Shown here in pieces: positions 1 to 11,761 of a stretch of DNA of 64,000 nucleotides. Where the stretch lies: assembly GCA_027422505.1 (NCBI GenBank), contig JAPQWV010000356.1:434001-498000 (forward strand). Reading direction: 5' to 3'. A model generated the notes under the pieces. The model was not told the origin of the DNA. It made no database searches and saw nothing but the letters and a program-made list of their open reading frames with translations. The position numbers and the translations under genes are program-made. Source of the DNA: Craterostigma plantagineum (taxonomy: Eukaryota > Streptophyta > Magnoliopsida > Lamiales > Linderniaceae). Within the stretch, counting starts at the first letter, position 1. Every line of letters begins with the position of its first letter.

Positions 1-1292
1 CATGTTGGGTCATGGTTTCTCCAGGAGCAAGTATGATAGTTGTGTTTACTTCAGGAAGTTAAATGACAGTTGCCGATGAGCCCTTAGCTCTACTGGTTGA
101 GGGGGAGGTGCCTGGAGTCATGTTGGGAGAGGTCCTGGGTTCGAACCTCCACCCTGTGACATTTCTCCAGGCCTGCCCACATGGGCCCAGACATGTGCGA
201 TTGACCTGGTCGGCCCGTTTAGCAGGTAGTGGGTCGGCCCCGGGGTTTCACCATCGGCTTTCCCCGGTTACCAAAAAAAAAAAAAAAAAAAGACAGTTTG
301 TCCATCTATCTATTGTTATATGTTGATGGCATGCTCATTGCTGCTGAGAATCTTGCAGAAATTCACCAGTTGAAGGCCTTATTGAACGATGAATTTGAAA
401 TGAAGGATTTAGGAGCAGCTAAGAAGATTCTTGGTATGGAGATTAGACGTGATAGATGAGCTGGTAAGTTACACCTGACCCAGGAAAGTTACCTCAAGAA
501 GGTTTCGGAGAGATTTGGCGTGAATGGTGCCAAACCAGTCAGCACTCCTCTTGCTAGCCATTTTAGGCTATGCGCTGCTCAGTCACCATCATCAGATGAG
601 GAAGAAGCGTACATGGCACGAGTTCTTACTCGAGTACAGTCGGCAGCATTATGTACGCAATGGTATGTACACGTCCTGATATTTCACAGGATGTTAGTGC
701 TGTTAGCAGGCATGTGGCTACCACCGAAAAAGAACACTGGCAAGCAGTGAAGTGGATTCTCAGATACTTGAAGGGTACTCTAAGAATTTGTTAGGAGTTT
801 GGCAGAAACAATGATAATCTCGTTGGCTTCGTCGATTCAGACTACGCAGGTGATCTCGATAAGCGACAATCTCTTACTGATTATGTACTTTCTATTGGAG
901 GTTGTGCAGTTAGCTGGTGCCTGGAAAGCCACTCTACAATACGTAGAGACGTCATCTACTACAGAAGCAGAATACATAACGATTACCGACGCGGTCCAAG
1001 AAGCATTATGATTGACGGGTTATTCAGGAATTAACTCAGAATCAGGAAGTCATTACAATTTTCTGTGATCGTCAAAGTGTGATTCATTTGACTAAAGATC
1101 AGATATCACGAAAGGACTAAGCATATTGATGTCAAGTATTATTTTATTCGTGATATCATTGCAGATAAGAAGGTGTTTATCAAGAAGATTAACACGAAGG
1201 ATAATCCTGCAGATTTGTCTACGAAGGCTCTTCCTATTTCCAAGTTCAAGCATTGCTTGGACTTGATTGGTGTTTCAGAAAGGGTGAACTAG
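1..1292 (+). pseudogene. Copia pol fragment (reverse transcriptase and RNase H), broken
   Basis: Plus-strand remains of copia pol. The reading resumes after the SINE with the RT active-site block, but the YVDD box reads YVDG (about 318-332), so one catalytic aspartate is lost. An in-frame stop follows at 457. Frame changes occur around 620-660, and again through the RNase H part, which keeps the WQAVKWILRYLKGT block (about 746-777) and the TTEAEY block (about 958-975). The C-terminal block KFKHCLDL lies at about 1242-1265, with the stop near 1290. It is 5' truncated by the window edge and cannot encode an enzyme. Confidence 0.85.
72..291 (+). mobile_element. tRNA-derived SINE inserted in copia A reverse transcriptase
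   Basis: A short non-coding element with a box-A-like start (TAGCTCTACTGG near 91), a box-B motif (GGTTCGAACC near 139) and a poly(A) tail of about 19 A at 273-291. It is flanked by a 7-bp duplication GACAGTT (65-71 and 292-298). Copia element F, uninterrupted at this place, shows the empty site. ORFs that run across it are artefacts of the insertion. Confidence 0.85.
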
Positions 1293-1364
1293 CCCGTCAG
1301 GGCTAAGGTCGGAGGGAGATAAGGGTATTACTGATCAAGGTGGAGTAACTTCGAATCCAAAGGT

Positions 1365-2837
1365 TGACACGCTCAAATACTAGCAAGTGTACTAGGTCGT
1401 GTAAGTAGTAAAACGGACGAAGTCCGAGTATCGATCCACGAAGACAACTCGATTAATTCTAAGAAAATATTCCTAATTCTAATTTAAACTAACGGAATTT
1501 TTATACTTTGATGATTTCATAAAAGAGATAAAACACAAATAATAAAATAAACGGAAATAAAATAGGTGAGGATAGAGCAGTTAACGACGAATGTGATCAA
1601 GACACATGCTCGGCACGAAATATTCCTACGTCTTCATGCAATCTAATTTATCTAATCAATATGAATCATAGTCAAGGTAGAATTTCCTAACATACCTGCT
1701 ACTCGTTTGTCCCGCAATAGCAACCCTACGTAAATAGAGAACCAATCAACTATATGTCTATATGACTGTAGTTCCTATACGTGCATTCGATCTTTATGAA
1801 ATTCCCCGGGTTTAAACGCTTTCGGCGCCTAAACTATCGGAAACCACACATACGAAACCGAATTCCATCTCTGGTCGGTTTTACGTAGTGGTATTCAATG
1901 TTTCGTTCTAATTGGTCTAATCACTTAGTCCGTCTCATAAACCAATCAATAATCATACGCATGGAGGCCAATCTCACGTACGCATATGAAGCACAAACAA
2001 AGAATACGTAACTCAAATCATATGATTAAATAAAATAATAATCGCATTAATACGTAGTCATAATCCGGCCTCACACGGCCTCAATCACAAAAGAAATTAC
2101 GCTAGCATATTAATAAACGAAGACGACAATGAATCGAAAGAACACATTGTCGAAAACGAAAGAGATAAAGAATACGCCCTCGTTCTGGTGTTCGCGTCGT
2201 CTCGCTCCTTCTTATTCTTCGCAGTCGCTCGCTTCGTTTCTGATTTCAGCCGTCAATGTCCTCGTTATTTTATTTTCGGTCGTCAGCTTCTTTCCTTATT
2301 AGCTGTATTCACTGTCTTATATATAGGAAAAGAGAAAACCGATTTTTGAGAGATCTTCGCCCGATATACTTCCCTTAATTTTCGTCCATGATTGCGTCTG
2401 TATCTTGCACTTTGAAAGCCGACATTTAAAGTATGAATTCCATTAGTGGATCCTTGACCTTTTCTTTCCAATCCTTGCACGTGAATGTCTCTTGAGGTGT
2501 ACACCTCATCATTTGGATTTTCCCAATGCATTTTCATGGGCTCTTCACATACGATGGCTTGGGCTAGTGAATGAATCGTGTGCCCCTAATCTTTGCTTGG
2601 TAAGGTGTTACGTGTTGCCTCCCATGTGATAACTTGGGCTGATATTGATCATTGGGCTTCGGAATATGGATTCGGGCTTTGATGATTTTAAATTTGGTAA
2701 AGCCCGCTTTGGTCCTTTTTGCTCCCATGTCTGCAAAATATGCATGCAACGTGGGATATTCAAGTATATTCTAATTAATAACGATCGAAAACAAGCTTTT
2801 ACGGGGTATAAAAATAGCATAAAATCCTAACTTATCA
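1365..2837 (-). repeat. 3' LTR of gypsy B
   Basis: LTR of 1473 bp, read on the minus strand, with TG/CA ends. It is colinear with 7193-8695. About 25 mismatches were counted by eye, near 1.7 percent, which points to a fairly recent insertion. On the minus strand a TATA-like TATATAA lies near 2318-2328. Confidence 0.93.
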
Positions 2838-2850
2838 ACAACCCCCAAAC
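2838..2850 (-). other. Polypurine tract of gypsy B
   Basis: Directly next to the 3' LTR the minus strand reads GTTTGGGGGTTGT. This is the expected place and composition for the plus-strand primer of reverse transcription. Confidence 0.8.
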
Positions 2851-4561
2851 TAGCTTCGATCGTCCTCGATCATAAGAGCGGAATAAAACAAAATCAAGTT
2901 AGGATTATAAAACATCAATCAATGAATTTCTCCCGTTTCATCTCAGAATAGAAGATCAAGATAATCATCAACTAATTAATGATCTAGTCAAAACATGAAG
3001 CATGAGGTAATATGTCGCAATCTTATCATGGAATGAAAGACATTTCTAGAATTATATCACGCATCAATCCACAACTCTCACAAGGATCGCTCACAGTCGC
3101 TCGAAGTGTTTTTCAAAGGGATCTGTATAAAAAACGTTCAATGCACGACATGAAAAGATATTACTCTATACTTGCAAATATATCACATCATAGTCACATA
3201 ATAGAAGTCATGCACGAATCAAAGGGTCTTTCATCAAGGGTTGTAATGGGGCTCGGGTTCTGAAAGGTGCGTCATATGGGAAAGTGAGCTAAAAGTATCA
3301 AACATGTCAGTCATCGAATCGCTCTTCTCACCACTTATTTCGCTCTTCTAACGCCGTGTCTATTTTTCACTCGACTCGTCCGTTTTCCTTTTCTAGCTCT
3401 TCTCGCTCTCTCTTTCTCTCTTTTTTTGCTTTTTTTTCTTTTTTTTCTTTTTCTCTTTTTTTTCGAACCAGCCCCTCCTATAATTTTTTTTGTACATCTT
3501 ATCAAAGGGAGAGATTTCTAGTCCGCTGCAATACTACGACGAGATATCTATATCATAGGACGAGTTCATAAGTAACATGCATCGATGATTTGCTCCTTCT
3601 CAACCAACAAGCCATTTTTCACGATATCGATAAATTACCACGTTTGATACGGGTCATATAGGCTAGATATGAGCCAATCAGGCTAAATATCTGGGCTCCA
3701 AATCAACAAATAAGTCAAATAGGCTCAAAGGGGCTCACTAAGTGGTAATACGTAAGGTAGGGAAGTATTTAGGCTAATGACTCAATCCTAGTGCCCTTCT
3801 CATTTTCGCACACAAAAATCCACATAGTAACCATTGACATGCATAACAGAGCAAGTTCGAAAATATTCAGTCCATGCGTGTCACACAAGAATAAACACCG
3901 AGCATAATGAGTTGCTCTGAATTCATCTCTGAAGGCTCAAAAACTCACATGTATAAATGGATTTGTACTTCATGATACGCAATACTCTCCTAAAGCAGTC
4001 AATATAGCCAAATAATCATGCTAATATCACGAATGCAACATGTAAGACTATCTCACTCAATTCATCGAATCATATCACGACACAGTAAAATTTTAAAATT
4101 TTCATCATTGACAGGAGATTCCACAGATGGCGTTCAAATCGCAACTTTCATCAGTTCTACCCCACTAAAAGACCGAAGCACGTCGATACCTCAGCATATA
4201 AGCATATTACATTTAGCATGTGTCACATCCCACCCCCAAACTAAATATCACATTGTCCTCAATGTGTAAAATAAAAGCAAAGAGAGAGTCGAAGTGACAC
4301 TGCCCTTAATTTTACGTCGGTCGCTGTAGAGGAATCGGTTGATCGGTATACACAAGCAACCATCGCGAACGGGCAACCCCCAAACTAGATATGAGCCTGC
4401 GAGAAAACGTGACTAGGCGGCACCGTGAGAGCGAATTTTTATTAAAAAAATAAAATAGGGAAATAGGATTAAAATATAAATAATATATACGCATCGATAG
4501 GCCTTGGGTTGCCTCCCAAGAAGCGCTGTTTTTATAGTCGTTAGCTCGACTCACAAACCGC
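2851..4561 (-). other. Non-coding 3' internal region of gypsy B
   Basis: No coding domain was found in these 1.7 kb. On the minus strand, at about 4500-4530, there is the stretch around GGGAGGCAACCCAAGG, which plant gypsy elements of this type carry just after the integrase ORF (known from memory). A strongly pyrimidine-rich run on the plus strand lies at about 3380-3490. Confidence 0.6.
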
Positions 4562-6181
4562 TTATTTTGGTGTATAATCGATGTTGATCGAGTTGTCTTT
4601 CCAAACATCTCGATCGTTGTACACCTTGGGTTCTCCTCTTCCTGGTGATAGTGTCTGCATCATTGTGTTGGGTCGAAGGTTCTCCTTTTTTCGCCATATG
4701 TAGATGCTACCCTCTGTGCAGTCTTTCGGACGGGGCTTCTTCTTTTTCTTCGGTGGGACCACCTTCTTGCTAGATTTAGAGCCACTGCTCTTTTTAGTCC
4801 ACGGCGTCCATCTGTTAAAATTCAACACAGAAGAAACTAGGTTATAGTTAGATTTAGTCGCGCTCCCGTTCGGCGCATCTATTCGAGCATCAGCCTTAGT
4901 GTTCTGGCGGTCCTTCAGCTTGCTGGTATTCTCTCCAGACAAGTTGTACCTGAAAGACTCAGAACACTTAAAAGCACATGGGTAAAAAATATCACTAAAC
5001 GAGCAAGATTCATCAGTGGGGCATTTCATAGATTTATAAACATCAAATTCCACTTTCTCGTCCCCAACTTGCAAAATAAGTTACCGTTACCGACATCAAT
5101 AATAGCTCTTGCCGTGTTTAGGAACGGACGTCCAAGTATCAATGGGAGGTTATCATCTTCTTCCATATCCAGCACGACAAAATCAGCTGGGAAGTAATGC
5201 TCCCCGACCTTCACCAATACATCTTCCATTTTTCCTCGTGGATACGTGATTGATCTATCGGCGAGCTGGAGGATAGTCGATGTGGGTTTTGGCTCGCCAA
5301 GTCCCAATTTCCTAAATAATGAAAATGGCATCAAATTAATACTCGCATCAAGATCGCATAACACATTATTAAATGAAAGAGATCCAATAGAACAAGGAAT
5401 AGAGAAACTCCCTCGATCCTTAAGCTTCGGCGGAAGCTTCTTCTGTAATACGGCTGAACATTCTTCGGTGAGAGCGACCGTTCCGTCTTCTTCTAACTTG
5501 TTTCTCTTGAATAGTAGCTCCTTCAGGCATTTGGCGTACTTTGGCATCTGCAACAAAGCCTCAATAAAAGGGATATTAACTTCAAGTTTTTTAAATATAT
5601 TAATAGAAACGATCAAAATCTTCATGATTCTTCCCTTTTCGTAAAGCCGCTGGATATGGAGGTCGGATTTTTATCGGTGGGAGTGGGTTGACCTTCTTTT
5701 GCTCCAAGAATGAATCTGGCTCGTCTTCGAATTTTTCGGCCTGCTTGTCCTTTTCAGGGTTGTGAACCATAGTGTTTGTGGCCGTGAATTCGCTCTGATC
5801 GGATGTCTCTTTCTCTTTTGCTTCTTCCACCTCCTTGGTCTCTTGGAACGATTCAAGCTTCTTTCCACTTCCCAGTTCAATGACATTCGCGGACTCTCGA
5901 GGGTTCCTTTCGATGTCGCTCGAAAGTGTACCAGGCTTGTGCTCGACTTCTGTATTTGAGAGCTGTTCCATTTGAATTGTTAAGTCTTTTGTTGCAGCAC
6001 GTATATCTTGGAAGCCTTCCTGAACTCTCCCTTCTAGACCCTGAAGTCTTTCCTCCGTCTTGCAATTTTGATCGCATTGGATCGCCACCATCTTTTCTAA
6101 GGCTACTTCCCAGTCTGGTTTCGGTTGTTGTGGTGGCTTCTCGTAGTGCGAGTTCCCATATGATAGGTTCGGATGATTCCT
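4562..6181 (-). pseudogene. Gypsy B gag C-terminal part and aspartic protease, frameshifted
   Basis: Three minus-strand reading frames follow the gag frame. The first (6180-5600) holds a Gln/Glu/Lys-rich linker. The second (5625-5026) holds the retroviral-type protease: the core reads LCDLDASINLMP, where plant elements of this type usually read DLGAS, and the flap-side block PLILGRPFLNTARAIIDV follows. The third (5074-4562) continues after the protease with a lysine/proline-rich tail. The frame changes near 5610 and again near 5060. The tail ends without any reverse transcriptase, so the deletion joins protease to the post-integrase region. Confidence 0.8.
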
Positions 6182-7024
6182 TCAACTTGAGCTGTACGTG
6201 TTCGAGTAGAAGTTCCCTTGCCTCGACTGGATATGGTTTACTTCCTTGGGTTTATTGGCTTGCATCCCGTCAAGTCTCCGGTGTATAGCTTCAAATTGCG
6301 CCTCCAGTGAGCTACTTATCTCATGTACTCCAGCCGCCCGACGGTCCAGATGTTGCTCAGTATATCTCGCCGGGTAGGCTGCGATCCTTTCGATGGCTGC
6401 AAGTGCGTCTGCATCATCGAGCTCCATAAAGTTCGTGTTGCATCCTCCGTCGACGATGCGCTTGTTTTGTGTGCTAAGTCCCAAGAAACACGATTGCATT
6501 TGAACGCTCAAGGGTATGCTGTGGTTCGGACATTGTCTGAGAAGGCTCTTATATCGACCCCATGCATCGCTCAACGTTTCGCCCCCTTCCTGCTTGAAGT
6601 TCACAAGCTCGCTCCTTATCTCACCGGTCCTCGAGAGTGGGTAGTACTTGCCCAAGAAACACTCCACCATCTGTTCCCAGCTAGTGATGGATGCGTGTGG
6701 CAGTGAAGAAAACCATTCAGAGGCTTTACCTGTCAGAGAAAAGGGAAAAAATGTCAGTTTTATCACTTCTGTCGACACTCCGAGATACTTAATAGTCTTG
6801 CAAATTTGGGTGAATTTCAAAATATGCGAATTTGCGTCCTCATTTGTCAGCCCATGAAATTGTGCTGAACCCGTGACCATCTGTATAGTAACAGGTTTGA
6901 TCTCGAAATGATTATTTGGCCCGGCGGGAATGACAATTGGATCGTTGTCATCGAAAAGTCCCGGAAGTGCTCGACTTAGTAAAGTAGGTCGTGGAAGAAC
7001 CCCCTCGCGTTCTTGATTCTCCAT
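6182..7024 (-). CDS. Gypsy B Gag polyprotein (truncated by stop)
   Basis: Gag forms the coat of the virus-like particle that packages retrotransposon RNA in the cytoplasm. The likely start is the Met at 7024 (MENQEREG), because the longer frame upstream only adds a run of hydrophobic residues from A/T-rich DNA. The central block, with SLTGKASEWFSSLP and LGKYYPLSRTGEIRSEL, is the plant retrotransposon gag family (PF03732 type). The frame stops at 6182 after a serine run and appears to continue in another frame from 6180, so the protein is shorter than in intact relatives. No zinc knuckle was seen. The gene follows the 5' LTR and primer site, as expected. Confidence 0.8.
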   Translation of the reverse strand: MENQEREGVLPRPTLLSRALPGLFDDNDPIVIPAGPNNHFEIKPVTIQMVTGSAQFHGLTNEDANSHILKFTQICKTIKYLGVSTEVIKLTFFPFSLTGKASEWFSSLPHASITSWEQMVECFLGKYYPLSRTGEIRSELVNFKQEGGETLSDAWGRYKSLLRQCPNHSIPLSVQMQSCFLGLSTQNKRIVDGGCNTNFMELDDADALAAIERIAAYPARYTEQHLDRRAAGVHEISSSLEAQFEAIHRRLDGMQANKPKEVNHIQSRQGNFYSNTYSSS

Positions 7025-7168
7025 TATTCCTGCGAAAAAAATAAAAATAAAAATAAAAATAGGTAAAAAAAAAATGATAATAATAAACAAAAGAAAATAA
7101 CAATAATAATAATAATAATAAATCTAAACTAAAACTGGAACAAAATCCTAAAACTAATAATACCGCTG

Positions 7169-7186
7169 TCCCCGGCAACGGCGCCA
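7169..7186 (-). other. Primer binding site of gypsy B (tRNA-Asp)
   Basis: The minus strand reads TGGCGCCGTTGCCGGGGA, complementary to the 3' end of plant tRNA-Asp. It lies 6 nt inside the 5' LTR, as in other plant gypsy elements. Confidence 0.88.
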
Positions 7187-7192
7187 AAAACT

Positions 7193-8695
7193 TGACACGC
7201 TCAAATACTAGCAAGTGTACTAGGACGTGTAAGTAGTAAAACGAACGAAGTCCGAGTATCGATCCACGAAGACAGCTCGATTAATTCTAAGAAAATATTC
7301 CTAATTCTAATTTAAACTAACGGAATTTTTATAGTTTTGATGATTTCATAAAAGAGATAAAACACAAATAATAAAATAAACCGCAAATAAAATAGGTGAG
7401 GATAGAGCAGTTAACGAGAACGTGATCAAGACACATGCTCGGCACGAAATATTCCTACGTCTTCATGCAATCTAATTTATCTAATCAATATGAATCATAG
7501 TCAAGGTAGAATTTCCTAACATACGTGCTACTCGTTTGTCCCGCAATAGCAACCCTACGTAAATAGAGAACCAATCAACTATATGTCTATATGACTGTAG
7601 TTCCTATACGTGCATTCGATCTTTATGAAATGCCCCGAGTTTAAACGCTTTCGGCGCCTAAACTATCGGAAACCACACATACGAAACCGAATTCCATCTC
7701 TGGTCGGTTTTACGTAGTGGTATTCAATGTTTCGTTCTAATCGATCTAATCACTTAGTCCGTCTCATAAACCAATCAATAATCATACGCATGGAGGCCAA
7801 TCACACGTATGCATATGAAGCACAAACAAAGAATACGTAACTCAAATCATATGATTAAATAATATAATAATTGCATTAATACGTAGTCATAATCCGGCCT
7901 CACACGGCCTCAATCACAAAAGATATTACGCTAGCATATTAATAAACGAAGACGACAATGAATCGAAAGAACACATTGTCGAAAACGAAAGAGATAAAGA
8001 ATATGCCCTCGTTCTGGTGTTCGCGTCGTCTCGCTCCTTTTTATTCTTCGCAGTCGCTCGCTTCGTTTCTGATTTCAGCCGTCAATGTCCTCGTTATTTT
8101 ATTTTCGGTCGTCAGCTTCTTTTCTTATTAGTTGTATTCATTGTCTTATATATAGGAAAAGAGAAAACCGATTTTTGAGAGATCTTCGCCCGATATACTT
8201 CCCTTAATTTTCGTCCATGATTGCGTCTGTATCTTGCACTTTGAAAGCCGATATTTAAAGTATGAATTCCATTAGTGGATCCTTGACCTTTTCTTTCCAA
8301 TCCTTGCACGTGAATGTCTCTTGAGGTGTACACCTCATCATTTGGATTTTCCCAATGCATTTTCATGGGCTCTTCACATACGATGGCTTGGGCTAGTGAA
8401 TGAATCGTGTGCCCCTAATCTTTGCTTGGTAAGGTGTTACGTGTTGCCTCCCATGTGATAACTTGGGCTGATATTGATCATTGGGCTTCGGAATATGGAT
8501 TCGGGCTTTGATGAGTTTAAATTTGATAAAGCCCGCTTTGGTCCTTTTTGCTCCCATGTCTGCAAAATAAGAGTTATGCATGCAACGTGGGATATTCAAG
8601 TATATTCTAATTAATAACGATCGAAAACAAGCTTTTACGGGGTATAAAAATAGCATAAAATCCGTATAAAAATAGCATAAAATCCTAACTTATCA
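7193..8695 (-). repeat. 5' LTR of gypsy B
   Basis: LTR of 1503 bp, partner of 1365-2837. The extra length comes mainly from a roughly 22-bp tandem duplication near its right end (about 8650-8685) and a 7-bp insertion near 8570. Minus-strand transcription would start here and read toward gag. Confidence 0.93.
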
Positions 8696-8714
8696 AAGGT
8701 CAAGGTGGAGATTT

Positions 8715-8735
8715 TTGAAAATGACCTTTTGATTC
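8715..8735 (+). repeat. Copia A 3' LTR, first 21 bp
   Basis: The sequence after GTCAAGGTGGAGAT corresponds to the first bases of the copia 3' LTR, as aligned with element F. It is cut by element C, and the 5-bp target GATTC (8731-8735) recurs at 13045-13049. Confidence 0.7.
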
Positions 8736-9499
8736 TGTTGGGATTAGCGAGCCTGAGACTCGCCGGAGCCACCGGGAATGGCCAGGAAAGACGGCCAGTC
8801 GAAGCTGATGGAAAGAGCTGAAGGTTTGCTGAAGTTAAGGCTGAGAGCTACAGCTATCGTCGGATCAGTCGCGCGCGATCGGAGGGTCGACGTTTGAAGC
8901 TGGGAGATTAAATGTTGAACGTTGGATAAGGCGCATATGATCGACGGCTCAGATAAAGAGATGTGAGATGGTGCGGATTAAGAATCTCGGCCCTTGGATC
9001 AAAATCAGACGGCGCAGATTAAAAAGTCATTTCACTTATAAAGGTGTCACGCGACTCTTGCTTCTTCATGCGAAATGTCGAGGACACGTGGCAGAAGCTG
9101 GAGCGTCGGATCGGATTCAACTGACGGACGAGATCGATCGAAGAGCACACTTATCACATGAATGCTGTAGTTTAAATATCATATTTCCAGTTTCGACTTA
9201 GTATCTTCTCGAGCATATATCTTTTCGTAGAGTGAAAACCATCGTGAGGTGTAAACACGAGAGTTGTAGACGATGTGGAAACCTGTAACTTTTGTGTTGG
9301 TGGCTAATGGAAAAGATGCTCGGTTGATCCGTGGACGTAGGCACAAGTTGGGCCAAACCACGTTAATCTGTGTTTTCAGAGTGTGTGTGTTTTATGTTTT
9401 TGATCAGTTTGAGCTCGAAATCGATCGAGCCAATCCATGAGGCTTACACACACATAAAGAACATCCAAATACGAGTCTAATGGCGGTCCTCAATCTACA
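8736..9499 (+). repeat. Left LTR of element C
   Basis: Starts TGTTGGGATTAGCG and ends CTACA. It is colinear with 12297-13044 with scattered substitutions and small indels, visibly more than between the LTRs of gypsy B. Confidence 0.85.
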
Positions 9500-9881
9500 A
9501 ATGGTGCGGTGAGCATGGAGGACGGAGCTATCTTCCCGGGAGTGGTCGTGAGGAGACTCGTTTTGGGGATTTCGACGGGTCTTGCTGATTTTCCCTATTG
9601 AAGCTGCGATTCAAGGCTCGTTCTGTCGAAAGAGGCTTGAGGAGGCTGATGCTGGTGGTGGTGTCGCAGGCTGCCATGAGAAGTGCATCGGAGGGTGAAA
9701 CCACGGCTGAAATGCGGAAAAAGCTTGCGGGTGAAATCTGTCGGGTGAATGGTGATGATTCGGGGCAGTTTTTGGTTCGAGAGAGGTGTTGCGGGGATCC
9801 TAGGTGATACGAGGTTGGACCTAGAGCTAAGGAGAAACCTCGGATGGATCGGAGGGCTGGAGAACTGATCGACACGTGGTG

Positions 9882-11761
9882 TGCTAATGTAAATTGCAAG
9901 TGTGACAAGTGATAATATAAAACGAATACCTAATTACTAATACCAGCATGCGATAGGCAGTGAACCTATCATTTAAGTGCAGTAGAGTGAGTAAACGAGT
10001 ATCGAACACGAGGAATAAACTGATTACCAGTAATGACCTATCGACTCGATATCTAGCCTAAATAAAGTGCGTAGACTTTTATACGAACTATCCTAACAGA
10101 TTACTCCTAAATCAACGAGAGATTCAAGAACACGCTTAAACTGATGAGAGAGCTTTTAGATAATAAAGATGCGCTCGGGATTCGAATCCCGCTAGGTGTT
10201 ATATCTTAAGACAATGAAATATCGTTCCTGCGTGATTCTAGACTAGATCGCAGCAATTTCCTACCCACCCGCGAATTTGATGTCGTCCTAAATGCTCGCG
10301 GGGCTCTAAAATTCAGCAATTACTAACGGCGAGGATCGAGTATTTGCTTTCGCCCTATACTCGAATCCTATCATCTACGAACGGCCTAATCGTTGTTTAG
10401 CTGTCGCCCTAAACTATTTTCCATACATTCACTTTAACACATAGACATATTAAAGCGAAGAAGCAATTTCATAGAACGATAAATAGTCAAAACGCACGAG
10501 TCACGATAAACATGTCTTAAATACGAAAAAACCTAGCGTTCTTCTAATTCCAAAGACATAGGGAATTTAGCTACTCATAATTGACATAAGAACGATATAG
10601 GAAATAAGAACGAGGAAGAAGGACTCATAATCTTGAGTACGGCTGAATCTGGGTGGAATCGTGGATGAGCCGTCGTTCTTCATTCAATTCGGCGTGAGTT
10701 ATGCGTTGGTTCGCCTCTTGCGCTTCTCCAGTGGAATTCTGCATTTATGGCGTCTGTAATTCGTCTCTGGAGAATTAGGGTTGATATCTGATAGGTGTCC
10801 CCTCTTTCTGAATCGAATTCGGGCTTTTATACGGAATTTCGTAACGGTCACGGCCTGGGACATGGGCCGTCACGGCCATGACCTCGGTGTCACGGCCGTG
10901 ACTAGGGGTGTTCATTGTTCGGTATACCGACCGAACAAACCGATTTAGCGAAATTTTGGTACAAAACCGAACCGAACCAAAAAAATTCGGTTCGGTATTC
11001 GATTCTTCAAAAAAAATTCGGTAATTCGGTAAATCCAGTTCGGTACAGATTTTGAATTTCGGTAAATTCGGTATACCGAATTACCGAAGTTTGAAAAATT
11101 AAAATATATTTTATTATATTAATATTAAAAAAATTATAATTATATTAATATACGTATTATTTTAATTATTACCGAATTTTTTAATATTTTTATTTAAATT
11201 TCGGTAAATTCGGTTTTTACCGAATATACCGAAATAAATTCGGTAAAAACCAATACCGAACCGAGAAATTCGGTTCGGTATTCGGTACCTACTATGGGTG
11301 TACCGAAATACCGAAATTTCGGTTCGATTCGGTACGGTATGTACCGAACGAACACCCCTAGCTGTGACGAACTTTGATTGATCGCTCTGTCCACTGTCAC
11401 GGCCTGCTGCAAGGTATGTCACGGCCGTGAAATTGATCAGTGTGTTTGGGTCAGCTTTTGTCTCGAGTCACGGCCTGATGCACGAGACATCACGGCCCTG
11501 ACGTGTTCATCTTTCGGCCTCTGGTGGTTGTCACGGCCACGTGCACAAGGTGTCACGGCCGTGACACCTGACAGTGTTCGTCATCTTCGCTCCGCTTTGC
11601 CTCGTTTTCGCTCCTTTTTGCCCGGAACTCCTCCTAAGCTCCTTCAATATCAAAATAAGTGTAAATATGGCGGCTAAACGCATTTAATGATTGCTAGAGC
11701 TCTCTTATATCCCAATTAAATACTGCGATACATGCATTGAAATACTTTTATCAAGAACAAC
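9882..11761. mobile_element. Solo-LTR-like insert D
   Basis: A block of about 1.9 kb interrupts the internal region of C. Its left end has the same layout as the gypsy B LTR (AAGTGT... TAAAACGA... GAGTATCGA), so it is probably a solo LTR of a related gypsy family. It is flanked by TGGTG on both sides (9877-9881 and 11762-11766), but its right terminus reads GAACAAC rather than a clean CA, so exact borders are uncertain. It holds MITE E and a series of TCACGGCC motifs. Confidence 0.55.
10903..11360. mobile_element. hAT-type MITE E
   Basis: The terminal inverted repeat TAGGGGTGTTC pairs with GAACACCCCTA. An 8-bp target duplication GCCGTGAC/GCTGTGAC (10895-10902 and 11361-11368) has one mismatch. 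The interior is built from repeated TTCGGTA/TACCGAA words and holds no coding sequence. Confidence 0.9.

Larger units (their letters stand above)
1365..8695 (-). mobile_element. Gypsy-type LTR retrotransposon B, complete ends, non-autonomous
   Basis: A full-length 7.3-kb element reading right to left. It has LTRs at both ends (TG...CA), a perfect 5-bp target duplication AAGGT (1360-1364 and 8696-8700), a primer site complementary to tRNA-Asp, and a polypurine tract. Inside are only a gag gene, a broken protease and a short stretch typical of the region after integrase. Reverse transcriptase, RNase H and integrase are absent, so it must have moved with enzymes from a relative. The protease and post-integrase blocks suggest the Athila/Tat side of plant gypsy elements, which is inference. 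Confidence 0.93.

Noticed and set aside
63..326. ORFs over the first 330 bases
   Set aside because: They run through the SINE and its poly(A) tail and only touch the copia frame by chance.
9528..9908. Minus-strand ORF of 126 codons, and a similar one at 11793-12260
   Set aside because: Both lie in the internal region of the non-coding element C, show no gag or pol features, and have low-complexity composition.
10160..10200. A tRNA-like box B (GGATTCGAATCCCG) in insert D
   Set aside because: No acceptor stem, box A or cloverleaf can be built around it, and it lies inside an LTR-like repeat.
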